A stretch of 64,000 bases of DNA from Methylococcales bacterium (GCA_026399095.1 JAPLRP010000030.1:1-64000); one strand, 5' to 3'. Positions 9,568 to 19,949 are shown, counted from the first letter of the stretch. The notes: generated by a model from the letters alone, not told the origin. Numbers and translations: made by a program.

Positions 9568-10065
9568 ATGGCTAATATTCATGAAAACCCGAATCGTGAT
9601 GCTTGGGTCAAAAAAATTGCAGCTGCTAATACATTGGCGGCAGGGGTTGCATTATTGACTGATTTTCGTGCTAAGCACTTAAGTCCGTTTAAAACTGATT
9701 TTTCTTTGGAACTTGATGGTCAATGGATAGAATTGAAAATCGAGCAAAAAGTGGCGTTGTTAAAATTCAAAGAATTTAGCGACACTCAGATTTTGAACAA
9801 TAACACTTGCGGTACTAATGCACAAATAGTCGCTGACGTAGTGCTTGCAAAAATGGATGCTTGTACTGATATGTACGAAGCTGAAAAAATTCATATCAAC
9901 TTTAGATTGGCTAATAAGCCTCCTGTGATGCCAGTCAATGTCTTCTTGGACACTGATCGAATCTTGGGGACTAAACTGATGGAACTAAGAAACACGGATT
10001 ATTACGCATTACCATTAGAGGAATTGCGTAAAGTGCGTGGTGTTAAAGTTATTACGCTACAGTAA
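9568..10065 (+). CDS. mmoZ: Soluble methane monooxygenase hydroxylase gamma subunit
   Basis: 165 aa, operon position and sequence. Confidence 0.96.
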   Translation: MANIHENPNRDAWVKKIAAANTLAAGVALLTDFRAKHLSPFKTDFSLELDGQWIELKIEQKVALLKFKEFSDTQILNNNTCGTNAQIVADVVLAKMDACTDMYEAEKIHINFRLANKPPVMPVNVFLDTDRILGTKLMELRNTDYYALPLEELRKVRGVKVITLQ

Positions 10066-10136
10066 GTAGTTATATAGTTTGTTCGGGTGTTTATTCTCTT
10101 CATGAATGGGGTTAGGAATAAATACTTAAGCAAAAC

Positions 10137-10167
10137 GCAAAAGCATGGACCTAAACCGTGCTTTTGC
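10137..10167 (+). promoter_or_regulatory. Intercistronic hairpin between mmoZ and mmoD
   Basis: GCAAAAGCATGG-acctaaa-CCGTGCTTTTGC, no strong T-run. Confidence 0.55.
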
Positions 10168-10198
10168 ACTCTTCATTAAAAAACGAATTCTTTAAATT

Positions 10199-10450
10199 AT
10201 GGCACTAGGAATTAATACGGAACTGCATGAACAAAGTGAATATGAACAAAATACGGTAGAAATGACACAACTGTATGACGGTCAGTCTTATACAGCCTTT
10301 ACGGAAGACTTGGAATTTATGTGGCGCTGGACTATTTATAAAGATCATAAGTTGGTACAAGAAGGCTGTTCATTAACATTGGATGCCTCCCGGCGTGCAG
10401 TTAATCAGGTGTTGGCATTCTTTAATGTCCGTATTCAAAATAATAAATAG
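10199..10450 (+). CDS. mmoD: sMMO operon protein MmoD
   Basis: 83 aa between mmoZ and mmoC; YTAFTEDLEFMWRWTIYKDHKLVQEGCSL. Confidence 0.9.
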   Translation: MALGINTELHEQSEYEQNTVEMTQLYDGQSYTAFTEDLEFMWRWTIYKDHKLVQEGCSLTLDASRRAVNQVLAFFNVRIQNNK

Positions 10451-10475
10451 AAACAGAAACAGGAGTTCTTAAGTA

Positions 10476-11513
10476 ATGGCAAGTACGCACCAAATTACCA
10501 TTATTACACAAGACAAAGAAGAGGTTACTTTTCAGTGTCGATCGGATGAAGATGTTATCAGCGCCGCAGTGCGCCAGGACATTTACTTAATGTCGTCGTG
10601 CCGTGAAGGCGGTTGTGCGACTTGCAAGGGATTTTGCGCTGAAGGTGATTACGTTATGGGTAAGTTTAGTTCCCAGGCTTTGCCTTATGAAGAGGAAGAG
10701 GCGGGTGAAGTTTTACTATGCCGCTGTTTTCCAACAACGGATATTGAAGTCGAAGTTCCCTATACTTTTGACCGAATTTCATTCTCACCCGAAGGGCTGA
10801 TGTTTGAAGCGGAAGTGCTTGAGGTGTCCCAGATATCTATTAACGTCATGAAATTTCAACTGCGACGTACGGGCGATGATAAAACGATTAAATTTGATTC
10901 AGGACAGTTTTTTGATTTGGAGGTACCAGGAACCACGACTACGCGATCCTATTCGCCAGCCAATACAGCCAATAAAAAGGGTGATTTGGAGTTTTTGATT
11001 CGAATAGTTGATGGCGGCAAGTTTTCAACGTATTTGAAAAATGATGCCAAAGTAGGTGGAAAGATAAATGTCAAAGGGCCATCAGGTATTTTTGGATTAA
11101 AAGAAAACGGCTTTACTCCTCGTTATTTCGTTGCCGGTGGTACAGGACTTGCGCCTATATTATCAATGGTACGACGCATGAAAGAATGGGACGAACCGCA
11201 AAAGTGCGTTATTTATTTTGGTGTTAATACCGAAGCAGAAATATTCCATCTGGATGAGTTGAATCAGTTGGCGGCTGAAATGCCCACGCTGGAGTTAAGA
11301 AACTGTGTCTGGAAATGCTCGGATGATTGGCATTGTGAAAAAGGCAGTGTAGTAGATATTCTGCGCAGAGATTTACAAGAAACCGGTGCAAAGCCTGATT
11401 TATACCTCTGCGGACCACCCGGTATGGTTGATGCCACCTTTGCTGTATGTGCGGAAATGGGCATACCCAAGGAAAGAATTTACTTGGAAAAGTTTCTGCC
11501 TAGCGGCTCATAA
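10476..11513 (+). CDS. mmoC: Methane monooxygenase reductase (2Fe-2S/FAD)
   Basis: SSCREGGCATCKGFC ferredoxin motif, RSYSPAN FAD motif, GGTGLAP NAD motif. Confidence 0.97.
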   Translation: MASTHQITIITQDKEEVTFQCRSDEDVISAAVRQDIYLMSSCREGGCATCKGFCAEGDYVMGKFSSQALPYEEEEAGEVLLCRCFPTTDIEVEVPYTFDRISFSPEGLMFEAEVLEVSQISINVMKFQLRRTGDDKTIKFDSGQFFDLEVPGTTTTRSYSPANTANKKGDLEFLIRIVDGGKFSTYLKNDAKVGGKINVKGPSGIFGLKENGFTPRYFVAGGTGLAPILSMVRRMKEWDEPQKCVIYFGVNTEAEIFHLDELNQLAAEMPTLELRNCVWKCSDDWHCEKGSVVDILRRDLQETGAKPDLYLCGPPGMVDATFAVCAEMGIPKERIYLEKFLPSGS

Positions 11514-11522
11514 AGCCTTTTA

Positions 11523-11568
11523 AGAGAGAAGCTATATCTTACCAATTTTGAACAATATAGCCTCTTTT
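11523..11568 (+). terminator. Imperfect hairpin between mmoC and the BLUF gene (possible attenuator)
   Basis: AGAGAAGCTATAT ... ATATAGCCTCTTTT. Confidence 0.4.
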
Positions 11569-11616
11569 CAAAAACTTATAAAAAGCTATAAACCCTAATA
11601 TTAATAGGAGCCAATA

Positions 11617-12042
11617 ATGGCAGTTAATTGTCTAGTATACGTAAGCTTGGCCAATCAAGAGATGTCCGATAAGCATCTACAGGATCTGCTCAAGAAAGCC
11701 AGGGATAAAAATGAAAGTCTGAATATCACGGGCATGTTGCTTTATCGTGATGGTTTTTTTATGCAAGCGCTTGAAGGAGAGCTAAATGATATCGAAAGTT
11801 TATTTGATGTCATTGCAAATGACACGCGGCATCGTGACGTATTGTTAATTTATAAAAAGCCGATTAAGCAACGAGGTTTTCCTGATTGGAAAATGGGTTT
11901 TAATAAAATTGATGACAAAAGCGTAGCAACAATTGATGGCTATACGGATTTTTTAAATAATCCAACACCGGATTTTTTTTTACACCGTGCCAGTGAAGCA
12001 GAGGCGCTTTTGGATCAATTTAAACACCAGTTGTTCTTTTAA
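11617..12042 (+). CDS. BLUF-domain (blue light sensing using FAD) protein
   Basis: LVYVSLANQEMSDKHLQDLLKKARDKNESLNITGMLLYRDGFFMQALEGE...DWKMGF matches the BLUF domain; Tyr, Asn, Gln and Trp/Met key positions appear present. Confidence 0.88.
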   Translation: MAVNCLVYVSLANQEMSDKHLQDLLKKARDKNESLNITGMLLYRDGFFMQALEGELNDIESLFDVIANDTRHRDVLLIYKKPIKQRGFPDWKMGFNKIDDKSVATIDGYTDFLNNPTPDFFLHRASEAEALLDQFKHQLFF

Positions 12043-12084
12043 ATATCGACAAGATTTTAAATTGCAACGTTATTTGAGGTGTTT

Positions 12085-12378
12085 ATGAGGGCTGAAGATG
12101 TTGATTTTCTTTCAGGAATGGTTGTTCAGCTGGATATAACGATTAGAAAGTTAGTGATAGAAGAGCAGGAGTTAATTGTTAAATTGGGCGCTGCCAGAGT
12201 TGAAGAATTAAAAGAATTCTGGAGCCAGGAGTTATCCAGTGAAGAAGATATAGAATTTAAAAGAACTTTGGATTATTGGGAAAAAATCTTGATACGTACT
12301 TGGGCGAGCTTAAGTCGCTCCCATAAGTCTCGCGCACAGGTAGGGCAGGCATTTATGAAATTGAATTCAAAACTTTAA
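12085..12378 (+). CDS. Small hypothetical protein in sMMO cluster
   Basis: MRAEDVDFLSGMVVQLDITIRKLVIEEQEL...; RBS GAGGTG before ATG at 12085. Confidence 0.7.
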   Translation: MRAEDVDFLSGMVVQLDITIRKLVIEEQELIVKLGAARVEELKEFWSQELSSEEDIEFKRTLDYWEKILIRTWASLSRSHKSRAQVGQAFMKLNSKL

Positions 12379-12398
12379 CCGATTGAGACACCCCAGCT

Positions 12399-14084
12399 AT
12401 GAGTAAGCAAGTTATTTACAACCCTGAAGCACGCTTAAAAATGATGGAGGGCATCGATAGAGTTGCCCGTGCTGTAACTGTAACGATGGGCAGTAATGGT
12501 CCTGCTGTCATGATTCAGCATCGCACCGACGGTATTATGCCTATTTTTACCAGAGACGGAGTCACGGTGGCCAGAGCAATTAATTTTGAGGACAGAATTA
12601 CTGATTTGGGCGGTCGCATGTTACGTGATGTTGCCGGTGCCGTTTCACGGCAAGTTGGTGACGGTACAACGACCTCAATTGTACTGGCACAAAAGCTCGC
12701 GCAGGATTGTTTAAAAAGTGTAGCGGCGGGTTTTCATCCTTTGCAGTTAAAAAAAGGCTTGGATATTGCGCTGGCTTTAGTGGAAAAAACGCTCATAGAA
12801 AAGGCTTTTACCGATGTTACAGCGGATTGGATAGAAAAAATTTCCGCAGTGGCGACTAAAGATGAACCGGGGGTTGGCAAGTTGTTAGCTGAAGCCTTGG
12901 ATAAATTAGGTTCAGAAGGTACTTTAAACTTTCAACTGGGTAACGGGTTGCAGGATGAATTGGAAATTGTGGATGGAGCCCAGTATCCCCAAGGGTTTAT
13001 TTCACCTTATTTTATGACCGATAAAACCCGTGAAGAGGCGGTGCTGGAGAATCCTTATATCCTGCTTTACGATCGTGACATTGACGATATGATGGATTTG
13101 GTGCCGCTATTGGAAGAAGTTAAAGCGGAAGGGCGTTCATTGTTAATTATTGCTGAAAATGTCATTGATAAGGCTTTAACCGGTTTATTACTTAATCAAG
13201 TGCGTGGCATTTTTAAGGTAGTGGCGGTCAAGCCTCCTGGTTTTGGAGATAAACGCCTTAATCGTTTTAAAGATCTAGCCATATTAACTGGTGGTCAGGC
13301 CATTCTTGATGACTACAGCTCGCCTAAACTTGAACAGGTAACTCTGGCTCAGTTAGGACAGGCGCAGCGAGTGGTGGTTACCGCTAGTTCAACAATCATT
13401 ATCGGAGCTATCGGTGATCAAGTTGCCATAAAAGAACGGATTGAAACATTAAATAAAGAAGCGGCGTTTTTTCTAGCCAAAAAACCGGGAGATGGTTCAC
13501 CTTCCGGCAATAAACATGACTTTGAAGAGCTGGAAGATAGAGTTGCATTTCTTGAAGGTCGGACGGGTGTATTTAGTGTCGGTGGCATGGCGGATTTTGA
13601 AATTAAAGAACGTTTGGTGCGTATAGAAAATGCTTATATGTCTGCTAAAGCGGCGCTTGAGGAAGGTGTTTTGCCTGGCGGCGGAGTGGCTTTGTTTCGC
13701 TGTATAAAAGCGCTTGATTGTGTAATTACCGAAAATGCAGAACAGCAGCAAGGCTTGAGAATTTTACAGCAGGCTTTGGCAGTGCCTCTTCAAAAAATAA
13801 CCCAAAATGCGGGCTTTAACAGTGAAGAAGTGATTGCCCGATTAAATGCACAAGATGACGACAGCTTTACACTGGATACTCAGCGCCATGTTTACGGTAA
13901 TTTTCTGGAGATTGGTATTATTGATCCTGTTAAAGTCATGCGTTTGGCGTTACGCAATGCTGTCAGTGTGGTTGGTACAATGATGACTACGGAGGTTGTT
14001 GTTATGGAAGTGCCTGATCTGTCCATTATGGACGGCTATTCACCGGAATGGGCCGCAGCAACTCGTGAGGATCCGAGAGCATAA
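12399..14084 (+). CDS. mmoG: GroEL-like chaperonin MmoG
   Basis: GroEL-like sequence (VGDGTTTSIVLAQ, EEGVLPGGGVAL), divergent, no GGM tail, downstream of mmoC. Confidence 0.93.
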   Translation: MSKQVIYNPEARLKMMEGIDRVARAVTVTMGSNGPAVMIQHRTDGIMPIFTRDGVTVARAINFEDRITDLGGRMLRDVAGAVSRQVGDGTTTSIVLAQKLAQDCLKSVAAGFHPLQLKKGLDIALALVEKTLIEKAFTDVTADWIEKISAVATKDEPGVGKLLAEALDKLGSEGTLNFQLGNGLQDELEIVDGAQYPQGFISPYFMTDKTREEAVLENPYILLYDRDIDDMMDLVPLLEEVKAEGRSLLIIAENVIDKALTGLLLNQVRGIFKVVAVKPPGFGDKRLNRFKDLAILTGGQAILDDYSSPKLEQVTLAQLGQAQRVVVTASSTIIIGAIGDQVAIKERIETLNKEAAFFLAKKPGDGSPSGNKHDFEELEDRVAFLEGRTGVFSVGGMADFEIKERLVRIENAYMSAKAALEEGVLPGGGVALFRCIKALDCVITENAEQQQGLRILQQALAVPLQKITQNAGFNSEEVIARLNAQDDDSFTLDTQRHVYGNFLEIGIIDPVKVMRLALRNAVSVVGTMMTTEVVVMEVPDLSIMDGYSPEWAAATREDPRA

Positions 14085-14391
14085 AAGTAGGCAGTATTTC
14101 TATATACTGGGTTGCCAATGGAGGCATCCTGATAGGGCTTATTGTAATGATTTTTGATGATGTGTTTTTATTTTAAGAATGTACTGAGTGATAGCGAGCC
14201 GAAATCGTACGTGGATTTCTATTGCCTGAGTATCACATCAGGCAGAAGTTTGGTTCGTTATTATGCTAAATATTTGATAGATCCTATTCTTTAAATAGCT
14301 GTTTTGAATGATTGCAGGATTTTTGCTTTACTTGTTTAGCCGTCCCTACCTGCATCTTTAATAGGTGCGCCCGTTATTCCATAATAACGTT

Positions 14392-14429
14392 AAGGCAATG
14401 CGTCATTATGACGCATTGCCTTTTTTTTT
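14392..14429 (+). terminator. Rho-independent terminator downstream of mmoG
   Basis: AAGGCAATGCGTCAT-t-ATGACGCATTGCC followed by T8. Confidence 0.85.
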
Positions 14430-14528
14430 AATTTTGTTATTGTAGTAAATACAAGCTCATTACACCTTAAATTTCCTAGTGATTATTTTCGATTACATTA
14501 TCTTTAAGAAATACCTCATGAGAGAAGA

Positions 14529-16307
14529 ATGACTCTTGATAATAAAATCCCCAATAAAGTAAGAATAATTCAAGAGGCAATATTAGTTCGACATACCCTA
14601 GAGTTTGAAGTGGATCGGCCTGCCCAAGCTTGGCAATGGATGAATCAAACTCGTTCAATTCCAGATCAAGGCGAGTGGGTAAGAGCAGAGGTGACTGATT
14701 CTTGGCAACGTTGCTTGGATGATTATCTATTGCCTTTGGGTAATTATGCTAATTGGGAAAATCTTCCCAATAGTAATATTGACGTTAATAACGATAATCA
14801 GCTGAGAAATATAGAAGGATTAATAAAACAGTTAAGCCATAATTTCACAGTGTTTCTTAAAGAAGCAGGCGTTATGATGGTATTGACTACGGCTGATGGA
14901 AGGCTTTTGTACGCTTCTGGTGAAAATCATCAACTGAGTTCATTTATGACATGCATGTATGAACCTGGTACACACTGGCATGAGTCGGTTTTAGGTAATA
15001 ACGGTATTGGTACGGCAATCCTGCTTAAAAAGCCGATTGCCTTTCAGGGGATGGAGCATTTTTTAAGTGTATTGCACCCTTACACTACGGTTGGTTATCC
15101 GTTGCTGGATGATGTCGGCGATTTGGTCGCGGTAATAGGTTTGGTCAGCAATCATCATGAATGCATGAATTCGCTGTTTGCGTTTCTCCATTTGATTTGC
15201 GTATTGGTTAATACCGATCTGCCTTTAGCTCAAAATAAAAACGCTCAAGAGCGAGTATTAGAAAAATTTCATTTTCAACCGGCTTTAAGTCAAGCAGATT
15301 GGCAAAACGAATCCAGTATTTCTGAATCCCTCGAATTACTTATTCAAAAAGCTGTAAAACTACAAACGCATAAAATACCTATCTTGATAACAGGCGAGTC
15401 TGGCGTCGGTAAAGATCATTTTGTTAATTTAATCAAACAGGCTGGCCCTAGAAAGGGCCAGCCATTTATTGCTATTAATTGCGCATCAATACCTCGTGAT
15501 TTAATAGAAAGTGAATTGTTTGGCTATGAGGCAGGTAGCTTTACCGGCGCAAGAAGTAATGGCAAGCCGGGTAAATTCAAGTTGGCTGATAAAGGCATTT
15601 TATTTCTGGATGAAATTGGGGATATGAGCTTTGACTTGCAGTCTACTCTGTTGAGAGTGTTGGAAACCTCTGAGTTTACTCCGGTTGGTGGGACTTCACC
15701 TGTTCGTGTCGATGTACAAGTTGTAGCGGCAACTAATGTTCAATTAATTGAGGCCGTTGAGGCGGGACGTTTTCGACGTGATCTTTATTATCGACTCAAT
15801 GGCGCACAAATCCATCTTCTGCCATTACGTGAGCAGCCTGATAAAAAAACTATCATTCATCATATTTTGCAACGTGAATTGAAAGCGATTTCTGTCACAG
15901 AAACTTATGAGATTTGTCCGGACGTTATTAGCTTGATTGAAAGGCATCCCTGGCCGGGCAATATTCGACAATTGATTAATGTGATTAGATCCACCCTTTA
16001 TAGCGCGAGTAGTGCCTTTATAAGTATCCAGGATTTGCCGCTGGATTTTATGGCTGAACTCAGGTTGATTGAAGACGATTGGTTGTCGGCTGACAATATT
16101 CAATCAATAATGACAATACCGTTAGCGCCTGACGAGTCGATTAAGAGCTTATCAAATTGGGAGTTACATGGCATAAAAACAGCATTAAAGGAATCTGAAG
16201 GTAATATTACTGTGGCGGCTAAAAGATTAGGTATAACTCGGTCGACGCTTTATAAAAAACTTGATTATTTCAGGTTGGATAAAATGGGTGAAGGAATATT
16301 GGCATAA
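14529..16307 (+). CDS. mmoR: Sigma-54-dependent transcriptional activator MmoR (AcoR-like, GAF + AAA + HTH)
   Basis: GESGVGKDHF Walker A, ELFGYEAGSFTGA, FLDEIGDM, C-terminal Fis HTH; adjacent to mmoG. Confidence 0.9.
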   Translation: MTLDNKIPNKVRIIQEAILVRHTLEFEVDRPAQAWQWMNQTRSIPDQGEWVRAEVTDSWQRCLDDYLLPLGNYANWENLPNSNIDVNNDNQLRNIEGLIKQLSHNFTVFLKEAGVMMVLTTADGRLLYASGENHQLSSFMTCMYEPGTHWHESVLGNNGIGTAILLKKPIAFQGMEHFLSVLHPYTTVGYPLLDDVGDLVAVIGLVSNHHECMNSLFAFLHLICVLVNTDLPLAQNKNAQERVLEKFHFQPALSQADWQNESSISESLELLIQKAVKLQTHKIPILITGESGVGKDHFVNLIKQAGPRKGQPFIAINCASIPRDLIESELFGYEAGSFTGARSNGKPGKFKLADKGILFLDEIGDMSFDLQSTLLRVLETSEFTPVGGTSPVRVDVQVVAATNVQLIEAVEAGRFRRDLYYRLNGAQIHLLPLREQPDKKTIIHHILQRELKAISVTETYEICPDVISLIERHPWPGNIRQLINVIRSTLYSASSAFISIQDLPLDFMAELRLIEDDWLSADNIQSIMTIPLAPDESIKSLSNWELHGIKTALKESEGNITVAAKRLGITRSTLYKKLDYFRLDKMGEGILA

Positions 16308-16638
16308 AGAAATCCAAGGAACGTATTTTATTTTGCTGTGTAAGAATAGCTTTTTAATGTTTTTTTTTTGAGCTTTTGAATTTATATTTTTAGGAGATAT
16401 AAATACGAATAATCAAGGTTGGGTTAGTGAAATAACCACAGAAAATTCTTTATAACTTTTGTGGTGCGTGTATCGGTAAACTCTTATTTGTAACTAGCAG
16501 TATAAAAAATACTCAACCCACCTGGGTAGCAATATATAGCTTGATGTTTTCCTTATATATTTGTTATCAGTCTTGTGATTGTGCTAATGCCACTTTGAAC
16601 GTATATTAGGCCGTTATTTAAATTGCCGGAATTATTTG

Positions 16639-19455
16639 ATGGATACTATTAGCATTCGTGGTGCCAGAACGCATAACCTGAAAAATATTGATATTGATCT
16701 ACCCAGAGATAAACTGATTGTTATCACCGGGCTTTCTGGTTCCGGTAAGTCATCACTGGCTTTTGATACTATTTATGCCGAAGGTCAGCGGCGCTACGTA
16801 GAATCCCTTTCTGCTTATGCGCGTCAGTTTTTAGCCATCATGGAAAAGCCGGATGTTGATCATATAGAAGGACTGTCGCCTGCTATTTCCATTGAGCAAA
16901 AATCGACTTCACATAATCCTCGATCAACCGTTGGTACCATTACCGAAATTTATGATTATTTAAGGCTGTTATATGCACGGGCAGGTACGCCTCGTTGCCC
17001 TGAACATCATGTTTCATTGGAAGCGCAAACGATCAGTCAGATGGTTGATCATATGCTTTCGCAACCACAAGATCAACGCTGGATGTTATTGGCGCCGGTT
17101 GTTAATGAGCGTAAGGGGGAGCATAGTCAGTTGCTGGATGATCTGCGTGCCCAAGGCTTTATCCGTGCCCGTATTGATGGGGTGGTTTATGATTTGGATG
17201 ATGCGCCGGCTTTGGATTTAAAAAAGAAACACACCGTTGAAGTGGTGGTTGATCGTTTTAAAATCCGTAATGATCTTGCTTTACGGTTGGCAGAGTCTTT
17301 TGAAACCGCGCTTCGGATTGCTGATGGAATTGCCATTGCTGCCTGTCTTGAAGATGCAACGGAGTTGGTTTTTTCTGAGCGGTATGCCTGCAAGCAATGT
17401 GGTTATAGTTTAACCGAGCTGGAACCGCGCATTTTTTCTTTTAATAATCCTAAAGGTGCTTGTAGTAGTTGTGATGGTTTAGGTGTCAGGCAGCATTTTG
17501 ATGCTGATCTTATTGTGCATAATCCGGACATTAGTCTTGCCGGGGGGGCTATTCGAGGCTGGGATAGACGCAATGCTTATTATTATCAAATGATTTGTTC
17601 GTTGGCCGAGCATTACGGCTTTGATCTGGAGGTGCCTTTTTCTGAACTCTCTAAAGCCGCTCAAGATATTGTGCTTTATGGCAGTGGAAATACGGCCATT
17701 GAGTTTAAGTTTATGACCGGAACGGGGTCTGTAAAGAAAAAGAAACACCGTTTTGAAGGGATTATTGCCAATATGGAACGGCGCTATCATGAGACCGATT
17801 CACAGATGGTGCGTGATGAGCTGGCGAAATATAGATCGCATCGACCCTGTAATGTATGCGATGGCGCGCGGCTTAATGTGGCGGCCCGAAATGTTTTTAT
17901 TGACGAGTTTCCCATTCATCAATTGACTCATTTGCCTATTCGCAAGTCGTTGGTCTTTTTTGAGACCTTATGTTTGCCGGGGCAGCGTGGTGAAATTTCA
18001 GTAAAAATAATTAAAGAAATCAAGGAGCGACTGGAGTTTTTGGTTAATGTCGGACTGGATTATTTAACGCTGGATCGAAGTGCAGATACACTCTCGGGCG
18101 GTGAAGCGCAGCGTATTCGGCTTGCGAGCCAGATTGGTGCCGGTTTGGTGGGTGTCATGTATGTGTTGGATGAGCCCTCTATTGGCTTGCATCAACGTGA
18201 TAATGATCGCTTACTTAAAACGTTATTTCATCTGCGTGACTTGGGCAATACGGTTATTGTGGTAGAGCATGATGAAGACGCCATACGGGCAGCTCAACAT
18301 ATTGTTGATATTGGTCCCGGTGCCGGTGTTCATGGTGGTCGTATTATTGCCCAAGGTACCTTGGACGATATCCTTAACAGTGAAGAGTCATTAACCGGGC
18401 AATATTTATCGGGTAAAGTGAGTATTGAAATTCCGGCATCTTTAACACCGGTTGATAAAGATAAGTTAATAACGGTTCGTAATGCTTATGGAAACAATTT
18501 AAAGAATGTGGATATTTCTTTTCCTGTTGGTTTGTTGACTTGTGTGACCGGTGTGTCGGGTTCCGGTAAGTCGACGTTGGTTAACGATACCTTATATGCT
18601 TATGCGGCTCGTTTAATTAATCGTGCCGGTATTATTCCTGCACCTTGTGATGGGGTTGAAGGACTGGAGCATTTTGATAAAGTCGTTGATATTGATCAAA
18701 GCCCGATAGGTCGAACACCTCGTTCTAATCCGGCTACTTACACGGGTTTATTTACGCCGATACGTGAACTTTTTTCAGCGACTCATGAGGCTCGTTCGCG
18801 GGGGTATAGTGTCGGACGTTTTAGTTTTAATGTGAAAGGGGGGCGCTGCGAGGCTTGTAAAGGGGATGGTGTTATAAAGGTTGAAATGCACTTTCTGCCG
18901 GATATTTTTGTTCATTGCGACGCTTGTAACGGCAAACGTTATAACCGCGAAACCTTAGAAATACGCTATAAAGGTAAAACCATTAATCAGGTGCTGGATA
19001 TGACGGTAGAAGACGCGGCTGAATTTTTTAGTGCGGTACCAACCTTGGCCAGAAAGTTACATACGCTCACTGAGGTCGGTTTAAGTTATATCACCTTGGG
19101 GCAAAACGCGACGACTCTATCGGGTGGTGAAGCGCAGCGGGTGAAATTGGCTAAAGAGCTTTCTAAACGAGATACGGGTAAGACCTTGTATATTTTGGAT
19201 GAGCCGACGACCGGTTTACATTTTCATGACATAAAACAATTATTGGGTGTTTTACATACTCTGCGAGATCACGGTAATACGGTGATTGTTATCGAGCATA
19301 ATCTGGATGTGATTAAAACAGCAGATTGGCTGATTGATATGGGGCCGGAAGGCGGTGATGGCGGCGGTACTTTGGTTGCCGAAGGTTCTCCTAAAGCCGT
19401 TTCTGAAAATGCAGCTTCGTATACGGGGCACTATTTAAAGCGGTTTTTTGAATAA
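16639..19455 (+). CDS. uvrA: Excinuclease ABC subunit A
   Basis: [44 protein letters not shown]; two ABC modules, zinc-finger CxxC motifs. Confidence 0.98.
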   Translation: MDTISIRGARTHNLKNIDIDLPRDKLIVITGLSGSGKSSLAFDTIYAEGQRRYVESLSAYARQFLAIMEKPDVDHIEGLSPAISIEQKSTSHNPRSTVGTITEIYDYLRLLYARAGTPRCPEHHVSLEAQTISQMVDHMLSQPQDQRWMLLAPVVNERKGEHSQLLDDLRAQGFIRARIDGVVYDLDDAPALDLKKKHTVEVVVDRFKIRNDLALRLAESFETALRIADGIAIAACLEDATELVFSERYACKQCGYSLTELEPRIFSFNNPKGACSSCDGLGVRQHFDADLIVHNPDISLAGGAIRGWDRRNAYYYQMICSLAEHYGFDLEVPFSELSKAAQDIVLYGSGNTAIEFKFMTGTGSVKKKKHRFEGIIANMERRYHETDSQMVRDELAKYRSHRPCNVCDGARLNVAARNVFIDEFPIHQLTHLPIRKSLVFFETLCLPGQRGEISVKIIKEIKERLEFLVNVGLDYLTLDRSADTLSGGEAQRIRLASQIGAGLVGVMYVLDEPSIGLHQRDNDRLLKTLFHLRDLGNTVIVVEHDEDAIRAAQHIVDIGPGAGVHGGRIIAQGTLDDILNSEESLTGQYLSGKVSIEIPASLTPVDKDKLITVRNAYGNNLKNVDISFPVGLLTCVTGVSGSGKSTLVNDTLYAYAARLINRAGIIPAPCDGVEGLEHFDKVVDIDQSPIGRTPRSNPATYTGLFTPIRELFSATHEARSRGYSVGRFSFNVKGGRCEACKGDGVIKVEMHFLPDIFVHCDACNGKRYNRETLEIRYKGKTINQVLDMTVEDAAEFFSAVPTLARKLHTLTEVGLSYITLGQNATTLSGGEAQRVKLAKELSKRDTGKTLYILDEPTTGLHFHDIKQLLGVLHTLRDHGNTVIVIEHNLDVIKTADWLIDMGPEGGDGGGTLVAEGSPKAVSENAASYTGHYLKRFFE

Positions 19456-19472
19456 GTCTGTATAGATATACG

Positions 19473-19949
19473 CTAGGCACTGGTGTCTAGCGGTTCCAGT
19501 CCTAAAATAAACGACCACTCGATTGCGCTTACAGGCATGATTGAGAGTCGATTGCCGGGTCTTACAACCGCCATATCAACTAATTCGGGTCTTGCTTTTA
19601 ATTCTTTAAGGCTAATGGTTCTGGATAGGGTTTTAACAAATTTAACATCGACCATCATCCAGCGCGGGTTTGCCGGGTCGCTTTTAGGGTCGAAATGACT
19701 ATCATCCGGATCAAAGGCTGTGAAATCAGGATAACCTTCTTTTACGACTTCCATAATCCCGACAATGCCTGGTTCATCGCAGTTTGAATGATAAAAGAAC
19801 ACTTGGTCACCGAGTTTCATGGCGTCCCGCATCATGTTTCTGGCCTGATAATTACGCACACCATCCCAGTGTTCGGTCTGGTTGGGTTTGTTATACAGGT
19901 CGTTTATACCAAACACATCGGGTTCGGATTTCATTAGCCAGTAGTTCAT
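19473..19949 (-). CDS. EVE domain-containing protein
   Basis: MNYWLMKSEPDVFGINDL...WDGVRNYQARNMMRDAMKLGDQVFFYHSNC. Confidence 0.93.
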   Translation of the reverse strand: MNYWLMKSEPDVFGINDLYNKPNQTEHWDGVRNYQARNMMRDAMKLGDQVFFYHSNCDEPGIVGIMEVVKEGYPDFTAFDPDDSHFDPKSDPANPRWMMVDVKFVKTLSRTISLKELKARPELVDMAVVRPGNRLSIMPVSAIEWSFILGLEPLDTSA

